From: Elusimicrobiota bacterium
Lineage (GTDB): Bacteria; Elusimicrobiota; Elusimicrobia; F11
Length of the DNA stretch: 10,135 nt
Assembly: GCA_022709485.1 (NCBI GenBank)
Contig: JAKLIS010000026.1
Coordinates: 1-10,135 of the forward strand
Direction of reading: 5' to 3'
Below the pieces are notes generated by a model, which worked only from the letters and a program-made list of their open reading frames with translations, did no database searches and was not told where the DNA came from. How positions within the stretch are numbered: the stretch's first letter is position 1; each line of letters starts with the position of its first letter. This document shows positions 1-7,283 of the stretch, in pieces. The position numbers were made by a program, and so were the translations under genes.

Positions 1-183
1 CAGGCATTTCGGCGAGCCTTGACGTTAAAACCATATCTTCTTTGGGCTCATCTTGGACTGGCGCAAGCGTATCTGTCTCAAGGGAACCCTGAAATGGCCC
101 GGGATGCCGTTAGGAACGCGCGGCGGATTAATCCCAAAAACGCGGAAGTTATTAAGTGGGTTAAAAAAATGGGGCTCTCTTGA
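1..183 (+). CDS. TPR-repeat protein, C-terminal end (5' truncated)
   Basis: An open frame runs from the first base of the window to a TGA at 181-183 and gives 60 residues. The start lies upstream of the window. The visible part fits the tetratricopeptide repeat pattern: a tryptophan, then HLGLAQAYLSQG, then an A-R-x-A-V-x-x-A-R-x-I-N-P helix, which matches the usual W-LG-Y-A-F-A-P spacing of a 34-residue repeat. The preceding residues (AFRRALTLKP) look like the end of an earlier repeat. TPR arrays serve as protein-protein interaction scaffolds, but the partner and location of this one cannot be told from the tail alone. The stop codon overlaps the start of the rhomboid gene by two bases, so the two are probably co-transcribed and translationally coupled. 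Confidence 0.8.
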   Translation, partial: QAFRRALTLKPYLLWAHLGLAQAYLSQGNPEMARDAVRNARRINPKNAEVIKWVKKMGLS

Positions 184-836
184 AAAAATCCTCTTTCCCC
201 TATGCCAGTTTAATTTTGTTTCTCCTTCAGATTTCCTTTTTTGTCTGGCAGATGGGGATGGCGAATATCGGGCTCGGATTTCATCTTCATGAAGATTACG
301 CCTTTGAATGGAACCGCTTTTTAATGAATCCCCGGAACGAGTGGCCCACCTTGATTAGCAGCGCGTTCTTTCATGGCGGGTGGGGTCATCTTATCGGCAA
401 TTTGTTGTTTTTCGCTGTGTTTGCGCCGGTGGTGGAATTATCCCTCGGTTCAATTCCATTTTTTGTCATCTATGTCGCCGCGGCTGTTTCGGGGGCTTTG
501 GCCCAGGCCTACTTTTCTCCGATTGGTTCTCTTTTGGGAAGTTCCGGCGCGATCTCCGGCCTCATGGGGACGGTGTTTGTGATGTATCCCATGAAAATGC
601 CGCAAGGCCTCTTTAAACGATATTTCCCTTGGATAAGCCGTATTCCTGTTTTTGTTTATGTGGGAGCTTGGTTTTTATGGAATCTCCGAATGGGATTTAA
701 ATCCATCATGCCGCCGCCTCTTGATGACTTTTCTCATCAGGTGGCTTACTTGGATCATATTTTTGGTTTCGCGATCGGGGCCTTTTTAGGGTTCGCGTTT
801 TCTCTTTATCAGAGGCTCCGGTTCCGTGAAGAATAG
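180..836 (+). CDS. Rhomboid-family intramembrane serine protease
   Basis: The 218-residue protein is strongly hydrophobic, with about six membrane segments (roughly 8-27, 57-85, 92-112, 117-137, 150-169 and 188-209). The rhomboid signature is complete. An HGGWGHLIGN motif (H65, H70, N74) corresponds to the oxyanion-side His/Asn of the family. GSSGAISG carries the nucleophile Ser122. DHIFGFAIG in the last segment supplies the catalytic His193. It should cleave membrane proteins within or near the bilayer of the inner membrane; the substrate is unknown. The length fits the minimal six-helix bacterial form with no added cytosolic domain. The chosen start is TTG at 180, because the first ATG codons (near residue 25) would delete the first membrane helix. 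No strong Shine-Dalgarno is seen; translation probably depends on coupling to the upstream TPR gene. The family call is firm, the start slightly less so. Confidence 0.93.
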   Translation: MKKSSFPYASLILFLLQISFFVWQMGMANIGLGFHLHEDYAFEWNRFLMNPRNEWPTLISSAFFHGGWGHLIGNLLFFAVFAPVVELSLGSIPFFVIYVAAAVSGALAQAYFSPIGSLLGSSGAISGLMGTVFVMYPMKMPQGLFKRYFPWISRIPVFVYVGAWFLWNLRMGFKSIMPPPLDDFSHQVAYLDHIFGFAIGAFLGFAFSLYQRLRFREE

Positions 837-957
837 CGGGAAATGGGGGAATTGACGCGTGTTCCAAATTTTCGGCCATAACTGATATGATTAATCTTCA
901 ATTTTGGTCGGCCTTTTTAAATCCAAAAATATCTAAACTTCCGGAGGATTTTTATTC

Positions 958-1779
958 ATGAAAAAAATATTTTTTACACTTTTTTTCGGCTTTTCTTTCA
1001 CCCAACTCCACGCCTTTGATCAACAAAAGGTTTCAGATCATATGATGAAATTTTGGAATCTTGATTCCAGGGACAAACTTGCCGTTAGTACGCCCGTCGC
1101 CAGCCAATTTAAGGAACTTAAAGTCGCCACCGTTACCATTCGAAACAATCCCTATCCCGTGTATTTCACCTCCGATGAGAAATATTATTTTTGGGGGAAT
1201 CCCATGGATCTTTCAATAGATCCCGATAAAAGCCGAATGGAGAACATCAGGCTCAAAAGAGTCCATTCAAAAGGGTCCCCGAACGCTCCGGTTACCATCG
1301 TCGAATTTTTTAATTTCCAATGTCTTCATTGCCGGCATGCGAATGAAACCTTAGAAAAGGAGCTTTATAAGACCTTTACAAAAGATCAAGTCCGGTGGGT
1401 CGCCAAAAATTTTCCCTTTGACCAAAGCGAATGGGCTGAGCCGGCGGCCATTGCGGCTGAATGCGCCGCTCAACAAAAAGATGAAGCTTATTGGGATATG
1501 GCGGATCTAATTTTTAGCACCAATACCATTGACCAGAAAAATCTGAAACAAAATGTGATGGGGTTCGCGAAAAAATTGAATTTAAACACGAAAAAATTTG
1601 AGAAATGCTTTGACGGCAAGGAGACCATTGAGAAAGTGCGGGCCGATAAGATGGAGGGGAAAAAATTGGGGGTGAGTTCAACTCCCACATTCTTTATCAA
1701 CGGCCGTCTCAAGCGGGGTTTCAATAATTTTGAAGATATTAAAGTTGTCATTGAAGAAAAACTGAAGCAAAAGAATTAG
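958..1779 (+). CDS. DsbA-like secreted thiol:disulfide oxidoreductase
   Basis: The 273-residue protein begins with a signal peptide (Lys-Lys, then a Phe-rich hydrophobic stretch, probable cleavage after LHA near residue 19), so it should act in the periplasm. Residues 20-105 form an N-terminal region with a YPVYFTSDEKYYFWG stretch, resembling the extra N-terminal domains of DsbC/DsbG-like and some delta-proteobacterial DsbA-like proteins. The thioredoxin fold follows: APVTIVEFFNFQCLHC places the redox pair at C122/C125, and SSTPTFFING provides the cis-proline P243. A second pair, C169 and C217, sits where many DsbA-like proteins carry an additional disulfide. The CLHC dipeptide is unlike the CPHC of E. 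coli DsbA, so the redox potential may differ. GGAGG at 943-947 precedes the ATG by ten bases. It probably makes or reshuffles disulfides in exported proteins; oxidase versus isomerase cannot be decided here. Confidence 0.9.
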   Translation: MKKIFFTLFFGFSFTQLHAFDQQKVSDHMMKFWNLDSRDKLAVSTPVASQFKELKVATVTIRNNPYPVYFTSDEKYYFWGNPMDLSIDPDKSRMENIRLKRVHSKGSPNAPVTIVEFFNFQCLHCRHANETLEKELYKTFTKDQVRWVAKNFPFDQSEWAEPAAIAAECAAQQKDEAYWDMADLIFSTNTIDQKNLKQNVMGFAKKLNLNTKKFEKCFDGKETIEKVRADKMEGKKLGVSSTPTFFINGRLKRGFNNFEDIKVVIEEKLKQKN

Positions 1780-1827
1780 TTCTTCGCCTGGGTCGTCCTA
1801 AATTCTCATTTTCCGTAGGAGGATCCT

Positions 1828-2673
1828 ATGAAAATTGGCGTTCATTGCTCTGTTCGTAAAGGTTTTGAAGGGGCGCTTTTGGAAGCGCGCGATCTTGGCT
1901 GTGAGACATTTCAAATTTTCACCCAGAGCCCGCGTGGTTGGAAAACCCGGCTTTATCAAGATTCCGAGTTCGAAAAATTTAGACGCCGCCGGTCAGAGTT
2001 TAAAATCGGCCCTCTTGTCGTTCACTCTCCTTATTTACCCAACCTTTGCACTTCGGATCCCGCACTTTATAAAAAGTCTGTGGACTGGCTCTTGGCCGAC
2101 CTTGGCCGGTGTGAAAAACTGGGAGCTGATTACCTGGTCATCCATCCAGGGGCCTATTCCCCGGAGTCGAACGTTAAAACCGGCTTGGATAATTTCGTGG
2201 ATGCGCTCTGCCAAGGATTTGCCGCTTCCGGAAGATCCGTTGTCGTATTAATTGAAAACATGGCGGGCGGCGGCCGCCGGCTGGGTTCTTCATTTAAAGA
2301 GCTTGCATGGGTTTTGTCTGAAGTGAAAAATGAAAAGCGTCTGGGCATTTGCTTCGATACCTGTCACGCCATGGGCGCCGGTTATGACTTATCCAATTCT
2401 CAAGGCGTAGATCGAACACTTTCTGAATTTGACAAATTTATCGGATTGGAAAGAATAAAAGCCTTTCACGTCAATGATTCCAAAGATGGATTGGGGAGCC
2501 GGCGGGATCGGCATGAACATATCGGGGAAGGTTCCATCGGATCAAAAGGATTTAAGGCGTTATTTTCCCACCGGGCCTTTTCTGAGTTGCCGTTAATCCT
2601 TGAAACACCCAAGATCCCCGCGCCAGAGTCCGACCTCAAAAACATGAAAGCTTTGAAATCCCTTACTCCCTAA
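1828..2673 (+). CDS. nfo: Endonuclease IV (AP endonuclease)
   Basis: This 281-residue protein matches endonuclease IV (E. coli Nfo has 285). It cleaves the DNA backbone 5' of abasic sites in base excision repair and removes 3'-blocking groups. All nine trinuclear zinc ligands can be placed at family-like spacing: H66 (VVHSPYL), H106 (VIHPGAY), E143 (LIENMAG), D177 and H180 (CFDTCHAMGAGYD), H214 (AFHVNDSK), D227 and H229 (RDRHEHIGEG) and E259 (LILETP). The fold is a TIM barrel acting in the cytoplasm. A strong AGGAGG at 1817-1822 lies five bases before the ATG and fixes the start. The gene follows the DsbA-like gene by 48 bases and could be in its transcript. No clear T-rich terminator follows; instead a GAATGACGG repeat cluster begins about 20 bases after the stop. 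Confidence 0.97.
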   Translation: MKIGVHCSVRKGFEGALLEARDLGCETFQIFTQSPRGWKTRLYQDSEFEKFRRRRSEFKIGPLVVHSPYLPNLCTSDPALYKKSVDWLLADLGRCEKLGADYLVIHPGAYSPESNVKTGLDNFVDALCQGFAASGRSVVVLIENMAGGGRRLGSSFKELAWVLSEVKNEKRLGICFDTCHAMGAGYDLSNSQGVDRTLSEFDKFIGLERIKAFHVNDSKDGLGSRRDRHEHIGEGSIGSKGFKALFSHRAFSELPLILETPKIPAPESDLKNMKALKSLTP

Positions 2674-2693
2674 ACCGTCTTCCTGCGAGGGCG

Positions 2694-2824
2694 CCGTCCA
2701 TTCCTGCGGAATGACGGATTTTCGCGGGAATGACGGATTTTCGCGGGAATGACGGCCACTCCGGTTTTACTCCAGGCCGGGAATGACGGGGCATTAAATG
2801 ACGACGCCATTGCGGGAATGACGA
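2694..2824. repeat. Imperfect GAATGACGG repeat cluster
   Basis: The gap between nfo and the SRAP gene contains six copies of GAATGACGG or close variants, starting at 2709, 2728, 2747, 2781, 2796 (degenerate, AAATGACGA) and 2816 (GAATGACGA). The first three are spaced exactly 19 bp apart, with ATTTTCGCGG as the linker between them, so that part is a true short tandem array. The first copy also forms an imperfect hairpin with an inverted copy at 2694-2704 (CCGTCCATTCC, loop TGC, GGAATGACGG). On the other strand the unit reads CCGTCATTCC, the style of small dispersed intergenic repeats found in many bacterial genomes. No coding sequence, T-tract terminator or CRISPR organisation is present. Confidence 0.8.
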
Positions 2825-2871
2825 TGTCGTCTTCGTAGATTTTAAGCCTGGAAAAAGATAAAAAATACCTC

Positions 2872-3549
2872 ATGTGCGGCCGGTTTTCCGAAGTGGTGAA
2901 GCTGTCGGTCCTTTCGAAGCGGTTCAAATTCGAGCCGGGGGATATTCCCTGGAAACCGCGGTATAACATGGCCCCCGGCCAAGATGGGTTAACGGTTATT
3001 CACCAAGAAAAACGCCAAGCCGTCATGATGCGCTGGGGGCTCATTCCGTCTTGGGCCAAAGATCCCGCCATTGGTTTCAAGATGATCAACGCCCGGGCTG
3101 AAACGCTCGTCGAAAAACCCAGTTTTCGAAAACCCTTGATGGAAAACCGTTGCCTGGTCCTGGCGGACGGTTTTTACGAGTGGAAATTGGATCCGGTTAA
3201 AAAAATAAAAATCCCGATGCGGGTTGTTTTGAAGTCCAGAGAGCCCTTCGCCTTCGCCGGTCTCTGGGATACATGGAAAGACCCCAGTGGAAAAGAAATT
3301 CAGAGTTTCACCATTATTACGACCCCCTCCAATGAATTGCTTGCGCCGCTTCATGAAAGAATGCCCGTCCTCTTACAAGAAATAGAAGAGTCGGTATGGC
3401 TGGATCCCGCTATGTGGGATCCTAAACTTTTGAGACCCCTGTTAAAATCATTCCCGTCCGATTTGATGGAATTTTTTCCGGTGTCGACTATCGTTAATTC
3501 GGCCCAAAATGATGTGGAAGCTTGTATTGAGCCTATTTCTTTGGTGTGA
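2872..3549 (+). CDS. SRAP-domain (HMCES/YedK family) abasic-site protein
   Basis: The 225-residue protein is a complete SRAP domain. Family members bind abasic sites in single-stranded DNA and form a covalent thiazolidine link through Cys2 after removal of the initiator Met, shielding the site from strand breakage. The start is therefore firm: the protein must begin MCGRF. Other conserved elements are RYNMAPGQ (N32), the MRWGLIPSWAKD loop (52-64), INARAET (72-78), ADGFYEW with the catalytic-type E103, and PLHERMPV with H161, all spaced like E. coli YedK (C2, N37, E105, H160). No clear Shine-Dalgarno precedes the ATG, which is unusual beside its neighbours. The HEAT-repeat gene begins seven bases after the stop. 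Upstream lies nfo, which acts on the same lesion. Confidence 0.96.
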   Translation: MCGRFSEVVKLSVLSKRFKFEPGDIPWKPRYNMAPGQDGLTVIHQEKRQAVMMRWGLIPSWAKDPAIGFKMINARAETLVEKPSFRKPLMENRCLVLADGFYEWKLDPVKKIKIPMRVVLKSREPFAFAGLWDTWKDPSGKEIQSFTIITTPSNELLAPLHERMPVLLQEIEESVWLDPAMWDPKLLRPLLKSFPSDLMEFFPVSTIVNSAQNDVEACIEPISLV

Positions 3550-3556
3550 TTTGAAT

Positions 3557-4417
3557 ATGAAAAACTTAATCATTCTTTCGATTTGTATGGGTCTCGGCAT
3601 GGGGCCCTTATCGGCCGGAGAACTGTCCCGGGATTTGGTGTCCGAGGACGCTTCACTCCGCCAGGCGGCTCTCAATCGCCTATTTGAAATGGACAATGAC
3701 AGTAAGAAAAAGATAATTAAGAAATTTGACGCTTTTCTGGAGAGCCAAGAAAGCGGCCCCAATCCGCTTTACATGGTTGAAGCGCTCGGCCGGATGGGGC
3801 CGGAGGCCATCCCGGTTTTGGCCAAAGGGCTATCAAAACCAGATTACAAGGTCCGGGCGGCCGCCGCCGACGAATTGGGGAACAAAGGGGCTCAAGCATC
3901 CGAAGCTGTTCCGCGACTCATTTCTCAATTAAATGATTCCAGTTTTTTGGCGCGAACAAAAATCATCCGGGCTTTGGGGAAAATTGGGTTGCCTCCGGAG
4001 CAAATTGAAACAGCCCTAATTCCTGTTTTGGAAGACCGCGACGAGGGCATCCGTGCTGAAGCGGTTGACGCTTTGGGAATGTTGGGGCCTTCGGTTCAGA
4101 AAGGAGTTAAGCCTCTTCAAAAGCATTTAAAAAAAGACACGTGGAATATTCAATGGAAAGCGGCCAAAGCGTTGGGAGACATCGGATCGCCTGCCAGACG
4201 CGCCATCCCCACCCTAATTGACGCCTTATATAGCGATAAAGAGATCGTAAGAAATCAAGCCCGGATTTCCCTTGTCCGTTTGGGGCCGGCCGCCGTTCCC
4301 GCCCTTAAAAAAGCCCTAAAAACAAAACACCGCCGAGTTAAGGATGACGTGATTAAGTCTCTTGAAGAGATTAATTCTTCGGAATCTAGAAACGTGTTAA
4401 AGAAGATGAATAAATGA
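3557..4417 (+). CDS. Secreted HEAT-repeat (PBS-lyase-like) protein
   Basis: The 286-residue protein has an N-terminal signal peptide (MKNLIILSIC, then a Gly/Leu/Met core, likely cleaved after LSA near residue 20), followed almost entirely by HEAT-like repeats of about 30-36 residues. Clear repeat units begin near residues 70, 97, 131, 163, 196 and 229. Typical segments are MVEALGRMGPEAIPVLAKGL, AKALGDIGSPARRAIPTLID and LVRLGPAAVPALKKALK. The helical solenoid suggests a binding scaffold rather than an enzyme; there is no phycobilin chemistry to infer. I chose ATG 3557 because it gives a proper signal peptide and a seven-base gap after the SRAP gene. An upstream ATG at 3509 would overlap SRAP by 41 bases and spoil the signal sequence. 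Only weak ribosome-binding sequence is seen. The stop overlaps the next start (ATGA). The partner and exact location are unknown. Confidence 0.85.
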   Translation: MKNLIILSICMGLGMGPLSAGELSRDLVSEDASLRQAALNRLFEMDNDSKKKIIKKFDAFLESQESGPNPLYMVEALGRMGPEAIPVLAKGLSKPDYKVRAAAADELGNKGAQASEAVPRLISQLNDSSFLARTKIIRALGKIGLPPEQIETALIPVLEDRDEGIRAEAVDALGMLGPSVQKGVKPLQKHLKKDTWNIQWKAAKALGDIGSPARRAIPTLIDALYSDKEIVRNQARISLVRLGPAAVPALKKALKTKHRRVKDDVIKSLEEINSSESRNVLKKMNK

Positions 4418-4869
4418 AAGAAATAAAAATGGAAGAGCCGGAATATAAAGCCCTGGGGCAAGCTTTGCGGCGGGTTGAGTTTTTTTCCGGATTAAGTGTG
4501 GCGGAACTGGACCGGATTTTTTCCTATATCAAACTGTATGCCGTCAATCCCGGTGAGATTATTTTCAAGGAAGGGGGGCCCGCCGACGCCCTTTTCATTG
4601 TTTATCAAGGCAATTTAAACGTTCAAAAGAAAAAATTCCCGTGGGGATCGAAAGAGGTGGCCATTTTAAGCGCGGGGAATATCTTCGGGGAGATGGCGCT
4701 ATTGGATCGGAAAAAGCGATCGGCGACCGTTCGAGCGGCCGATTTCTCCAAGCTTTTTGTTTTGTTGACGTCTGATTTTGATCGGGTGGTGAGCAATAAT
4801 CCTCAGTTTCTTGAGCAAATGAAATCCGTCGCGGACCACCGCAAATTTGTCAACCGAACCGGTCCTTAA
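4414..4869 (+). CDS. Stand-alone cyclic-nucleotide-binding domain protein
   Basis: The 151-residue protein is one CRP/PKA-type cyclic-nucleotide-binding domain. After a short helical lead (residues 10-37, including FFSGLSVAELDRIF) come the beta-barrel strands (YAVNPGEIIFKEGGPADALFIVYQG) and the phosphate-binding cassette FGEMALLDRKKRSATV. In the cassette E93 and R102 are the residues that normally hold the ribose 2'-OH and the cyclic phosphate, so cAMP or cGMP binding looks intact. A final helix runs from about 121 to 145. There is no C-terminal helix-turn-helix and no membrane segment, so it is not a complete CRP-type transcription factor; it more likely acts as a small cytosolic sensor or a partner subunit. 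The ATG overlaps the HEAT gene stop (ATGA), indicating translational coupling. A second in-frame ATG at 4429 is possible but has no better ribosome binding site. Confidence 0.92.
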   Translation: MKEIKMEEPEYKALGQALRRVEFFSGLSVAELDRIFSYIKLYAVNPGEIIFKEGGPADALFIVYQGNLNVQKKKFPWGSKEVAILSAGNIFGEMALLDRKKRSATVRAADFSKLFVLLTSDFDRVVSNNPQFLEQMKSVADHRKFVNRTGP

Positions 4870-4878
4870 AAACTTTTA

Positions 4879-4893
4879 TCGAGTTTTCCTCGA
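4879..4893 (-). terminator. Weak candidate terminator between convergent genes
   Basis: In the 26-bp gap between the converging cyclic-nucleotide-binding gene and the copper ATPase gene, TCGAG and CTCGA form a five-pair stem with a five-base loop. On the minus strand the hairpin is followed by TAAAAGTTTTT, a poor but present T-rich tail, so it could end the ATPase transcript. On the plus strand no T-tract follows. The stem is short, so confidence is low. Confidence 0.3.
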
Positions 4894-4895
4894 CC

Positions 4896-7226
4896 TCACC
4901 TATTCGACACGGATCGTCTCAACCGAAGTGAATTCAAAATCACCGACACGGAACTAAAGCTCATCGCGGCGGCCGCAAACATCGGGCTTAATAAGACTCC
5001 CCACAAGGGATATAAGAGTCCGGCCGCCAACGGAACCCCCAACAGGTTGTAGAAGAAAGCGAAAAATAAATTCTGTTTGATGATGGCCATTGTCCTCCGG
5101 CTTAATTTGAATGACGAAATAACCCCGTCCAGCTGGCTGTTAAGAAGGGTCACGGAAGCCGTTTGAATCGCCACGTCCGTACCTTTCCCCATCGCGATTC
5201 CCACATCGGCCGACGCCAATGCCGGGGCGTCATTGATCCCGTCTCCCACCATCGCCACAGGTCCTTTGGATTTTTTGAGCTGGGTTATGAAATGGCCTTT
5301 ATCTTTGGGCAGAACCCCGGAAATAACTTCTTGGATTCCCAATGTTTTGGCGATTCCATGAGCCGTGAGGGGGGAATCTCCCGTGAGCATAACGACGGAA
5401 ATCCCTTCGTCTTTCAAAAATCGGATGGCGCCAACCGCGGAGTTTTTTATGGGGTCCGCGATCCCAATAAGCCCTTTAAGATTATTTTCAACGGAAATGA
5501 AAATCACCGTTTGCCCTTTTTCACCCCACTCATTGGCTCCGGAGAGGAGATCTTGTGGGATAGCGGTTAAATTTTCTATCCATTGTTTATTCCCAATTGA
5601 AACTGTTCTTTCGTTTATTTCGCCGGATATTCCAAGGCCGGGGTGGTTTTGAAAATTTTGGACGGGAAGTATTTGGACGTTTCGTTCTTGGGCAAGCTTT
5701 ACCACTGCTTTCCCCAATGGATGTTCACTTTGAGATTCCAATGAGGCCGCCCATTGGATAAGTTCGTCTTCTGAAGTATCGATGGGTATAAGTGAAACAA
5801 CATGGGGCCTCCCCTCGGTTATGGTTCCTGTTTTATCTAAGACCACGGTCCTCACTTTTCCCAAGGCTTCCAAAGCCTCCGCGTTCCGAAACAGCACGCC
5901 TTTTTGAGCTCCCCGGCCCACCCCCACCATGACTGCCATCGGGGTGGCCAACCCGAGCGCGCAAGGACAGGCAATGATGAGGACCGCCACCGCATTCAAT
6001 AGGGCGTGCGCCAACTTGGGTTCAGGGCCCCAGAGAGCCCAGAAAGTGTATGTGAGGGCGGCGCTTCCGATAACCAAAGGGACAAAAATCGCGGAAACCC
6101 GGTCTGCCAACCGTTGGATGGGCGCCTTGCTTCTCTGGGCCGCCGACACCATCTGGATAATTTGCCCCAATATGGTTTCTTGGCCAATTTTTTCTGTTTT
6201 AAAAATAAAACTCCCATTGGTGTTGATGGTCCCCGCCCAAACCGGGTCACCGATTGATTTCTTAACCGGAGTGGGTTCTCCGGTCATCATTGATTCATCC
6301 AAGATCCCATTTCCTTCGATAATATGTCCGTCCACGGGAATTTTCTCTCCGGGTTTAATTCGAAAAGTGTCTTCGGGTTTAATGTCCTCAATGGAAATAA
6401 TGGATTCTTTTCCGTTCGGGTGAACGATGGCGGCCTCTTTCGGGGCCAGTTTCATTAAGGACTGAATGGCTTGTCCTGTTTTTTGCCGGGCTTGGAGTTC
6501 CATCACCTGGCCCAAAAGCACAAGGGTAATAATGACGGTCGCGGACTCAAAATAAACGCTCAACTCTCCATGTTGCCGGAACGTGTCCGGAAAAAGGCCC
6601 GGGGCCAATGTCGCCAGAAAGCTATAAGCCGCCGCCAACCCAGTCCCCAAGGCGATGAGGGTAAACATATTGAGATTCTTAGAGATAATCGATTGCCACC
6701 CTTTGAGGAAAAGCGGCTTCCCAGAGTAAAAAATCACCGGGAGTGACAAAATTAATTCGATGAAGTTGACGCCCCGGTTTGAGAGGGGCAGGTGGACTAA
6801 CATTTTGGTCATGGAAAGGAGGAAGATGGGGACGGTAAACAATAGACCCCACCAAAATCTTTTTTGAAAATCGTTCAATTCCGGATTTTCCATATTATCG
6901 GACGGCCGCACCGGCTCCAGCGCCATCCCGCATATCGGACAAGATCCGGGAGTTTTTGAAAAAATTTCCGGATGCATGGGGCAAGTCAAACCCGCCGCAT
7001 CCTTTGGTATTGAAAGGGATTTTCTCTCTAAAGTGTCGCTAATGTTGGATTTCGCGAACTTTTTGGGATAAGTTTGAAATTGTTTCAGGCAATGAGGAGA
7101 ACAAAATCCGATGAGTTCTCCATTCCATTTTGTTGAAAATTTAGGGGGGAATTTAACCGTCATCCCGCAAACGGGGTCAGTTAAGTTTTTACTTTCCGGA
7201 TGGGATTTGGTTATTTCTTTCGACAT
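4896..7226 (-). CDS. copA: Copper-transporting P1B-type ATPase with YHS and HMBD N-terminus
   Basis: With the start at 7226 the protein has 776 residues. Its N-terminus carries a YHS/TRASH-like metal site (DPVCGM, then FCSPHC; C20, C42, C46) and a heavy-metal-binding motif (CPMHPEI at 82-88, CPICGM at 96-101), and lacks the usual ferredoxin-like HMA domain with CxxC. The ATPase core has about eight membrane helices, actuator TGEP (315-318), membrane CPC (420-422), phosphorylation motif DKTGT (D464), HP (502-503) and MVGDGIND (659-666). Tyr726/Asn727 and the M755-SFSS pattern in the last helices are the Cu(I) selectivity signature, so it should export Cu+ across the inner membrane. An in-frame ATG at 7250 would add eight residues, but the best promoter's -10 ends only four bases before it, so transcription would begin at about that codon. 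ATG 7226 with AGGA 11 bases upstream is preferred. Substrate Cu+ is inferred; Ag+ is also possible. Confidence 0.94.
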   Translation of the reverse strand: MSKEITKSHPESKNLTDPVCGMTVKFPPKFSTKWNGELIGFCSPHCLKQFQTYPKKFAKSNISDTLERKSLSIPKDAAGLTCPMHPEIFSKTPGSCPICGMALEPVRPSDNMENPELNDFQKRFWWGLLFTVPIFLLSMTKMLVHLPLSNRGVNFIELILSLPVIFYSGKPLFLKGWQSIISKNLNMFTLIALGTGLAAAYSFLATLAPGLFPDTFRQHGELSVYFESATVIITLVLLGQVMELQARQKTGQAIQSLMKLAPKEAAIVHPNGKESIISIEDIKPEDTFRIKPGEKIPVDGHIIEGNGILDESMMTGEPTPVKKSIGDPVWAGTINTNGSFIFKTEKIGQETILGQIIQMVSAAQRSKAPIQRLADRVSAIFVPLVIGSAALTYTFWALWGPEPKLAHALLNAVAVLIIACPCALGLATPMAVMVGVGRGAQKGVLFRNAEALEALGKVRTVVLDKTGTITEGRPHVVSLIPIDTSEDELIQWAASLESQSEHPLGKAVVKLAQERNVQILPVQNFQNHPGLGISGEINERTVSIGNKQWIENLTAIPQDLLSGANEWGEKGQTVIFISVENNLKGLIGIADPIKNSAVGAIRFLKDEGISVVMLTGDSPLTAHGIAKTLGIQEVISGVLPKDKGHFITQLKKSKGPVAMVGDGINDAPALASADVGIAMGKGTDVAIQTASVTLLNSQLDGVISSFKLSRRTMAIIKQNLFFAFFYNLLGVPLAAGLLYPLWGVLLSPMFAAAAMSFSSVSVILNSLRLRRSVSNR

Positions 7227-7254
7227 CAGATTTGAGATCCTAACACCCATAACC

Positions 7255-7283
7255 TATATAAGAAGGATTAGTTCCAAATTCAA
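7255..7283 (-). promoter_or_regulatory. Sigma-70-type promoter of the copper ATPase gene
   Basis: Read on the minus strand, TTGAAT (7283-7278) and TATATA (7260-7255) are separated by exactly 17 bases, a good match to the -35/-10 consensus in a region rich in A and T. Transcription would start near 7248, leaving about 20 bases of leader before the ATG at 7226. This is the main reason for rejecting the ATG at 7250. The assignment is a prediction from pattern only. Confidence 0.55.

Noticed and set aside
53..292. 79-residue open frame at the left edge
   Set aside because: It overlaps the TPR tail and the rhomboid N-terminus, which both show family motifs in their own frames.
837..957. Promoter and terminator between the rhomboid and DsbA-like genes
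   Set aside because: A TATGAT at 886-891 and GGCC pairs before a T5 run are visible, but no -35 at proper distance and no convincing stem support either call.
2694..2824. CRISPR array
   Set aside because: Units are only 9-19 bp with irregular spacing beyond the first three, the intervals are too short to be spacers, and no cas gene is near.
3509..3556. Earlier ATG for the HEAT-repeat gene
   Set aside because: It would overlap the SRAP gene by 41 bases and bury the signal peptide behind 16 unrelated residues.
5163..5570. 135-residue plus-strand open frame opposite the copper ATPase gene
   Set aside because: It lies wholly inside a gene with complete catalytic motifs on the other strand, and its translation has no recognisable domain. 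The same holds for the frames at 5929-6423 and 6471-6746.
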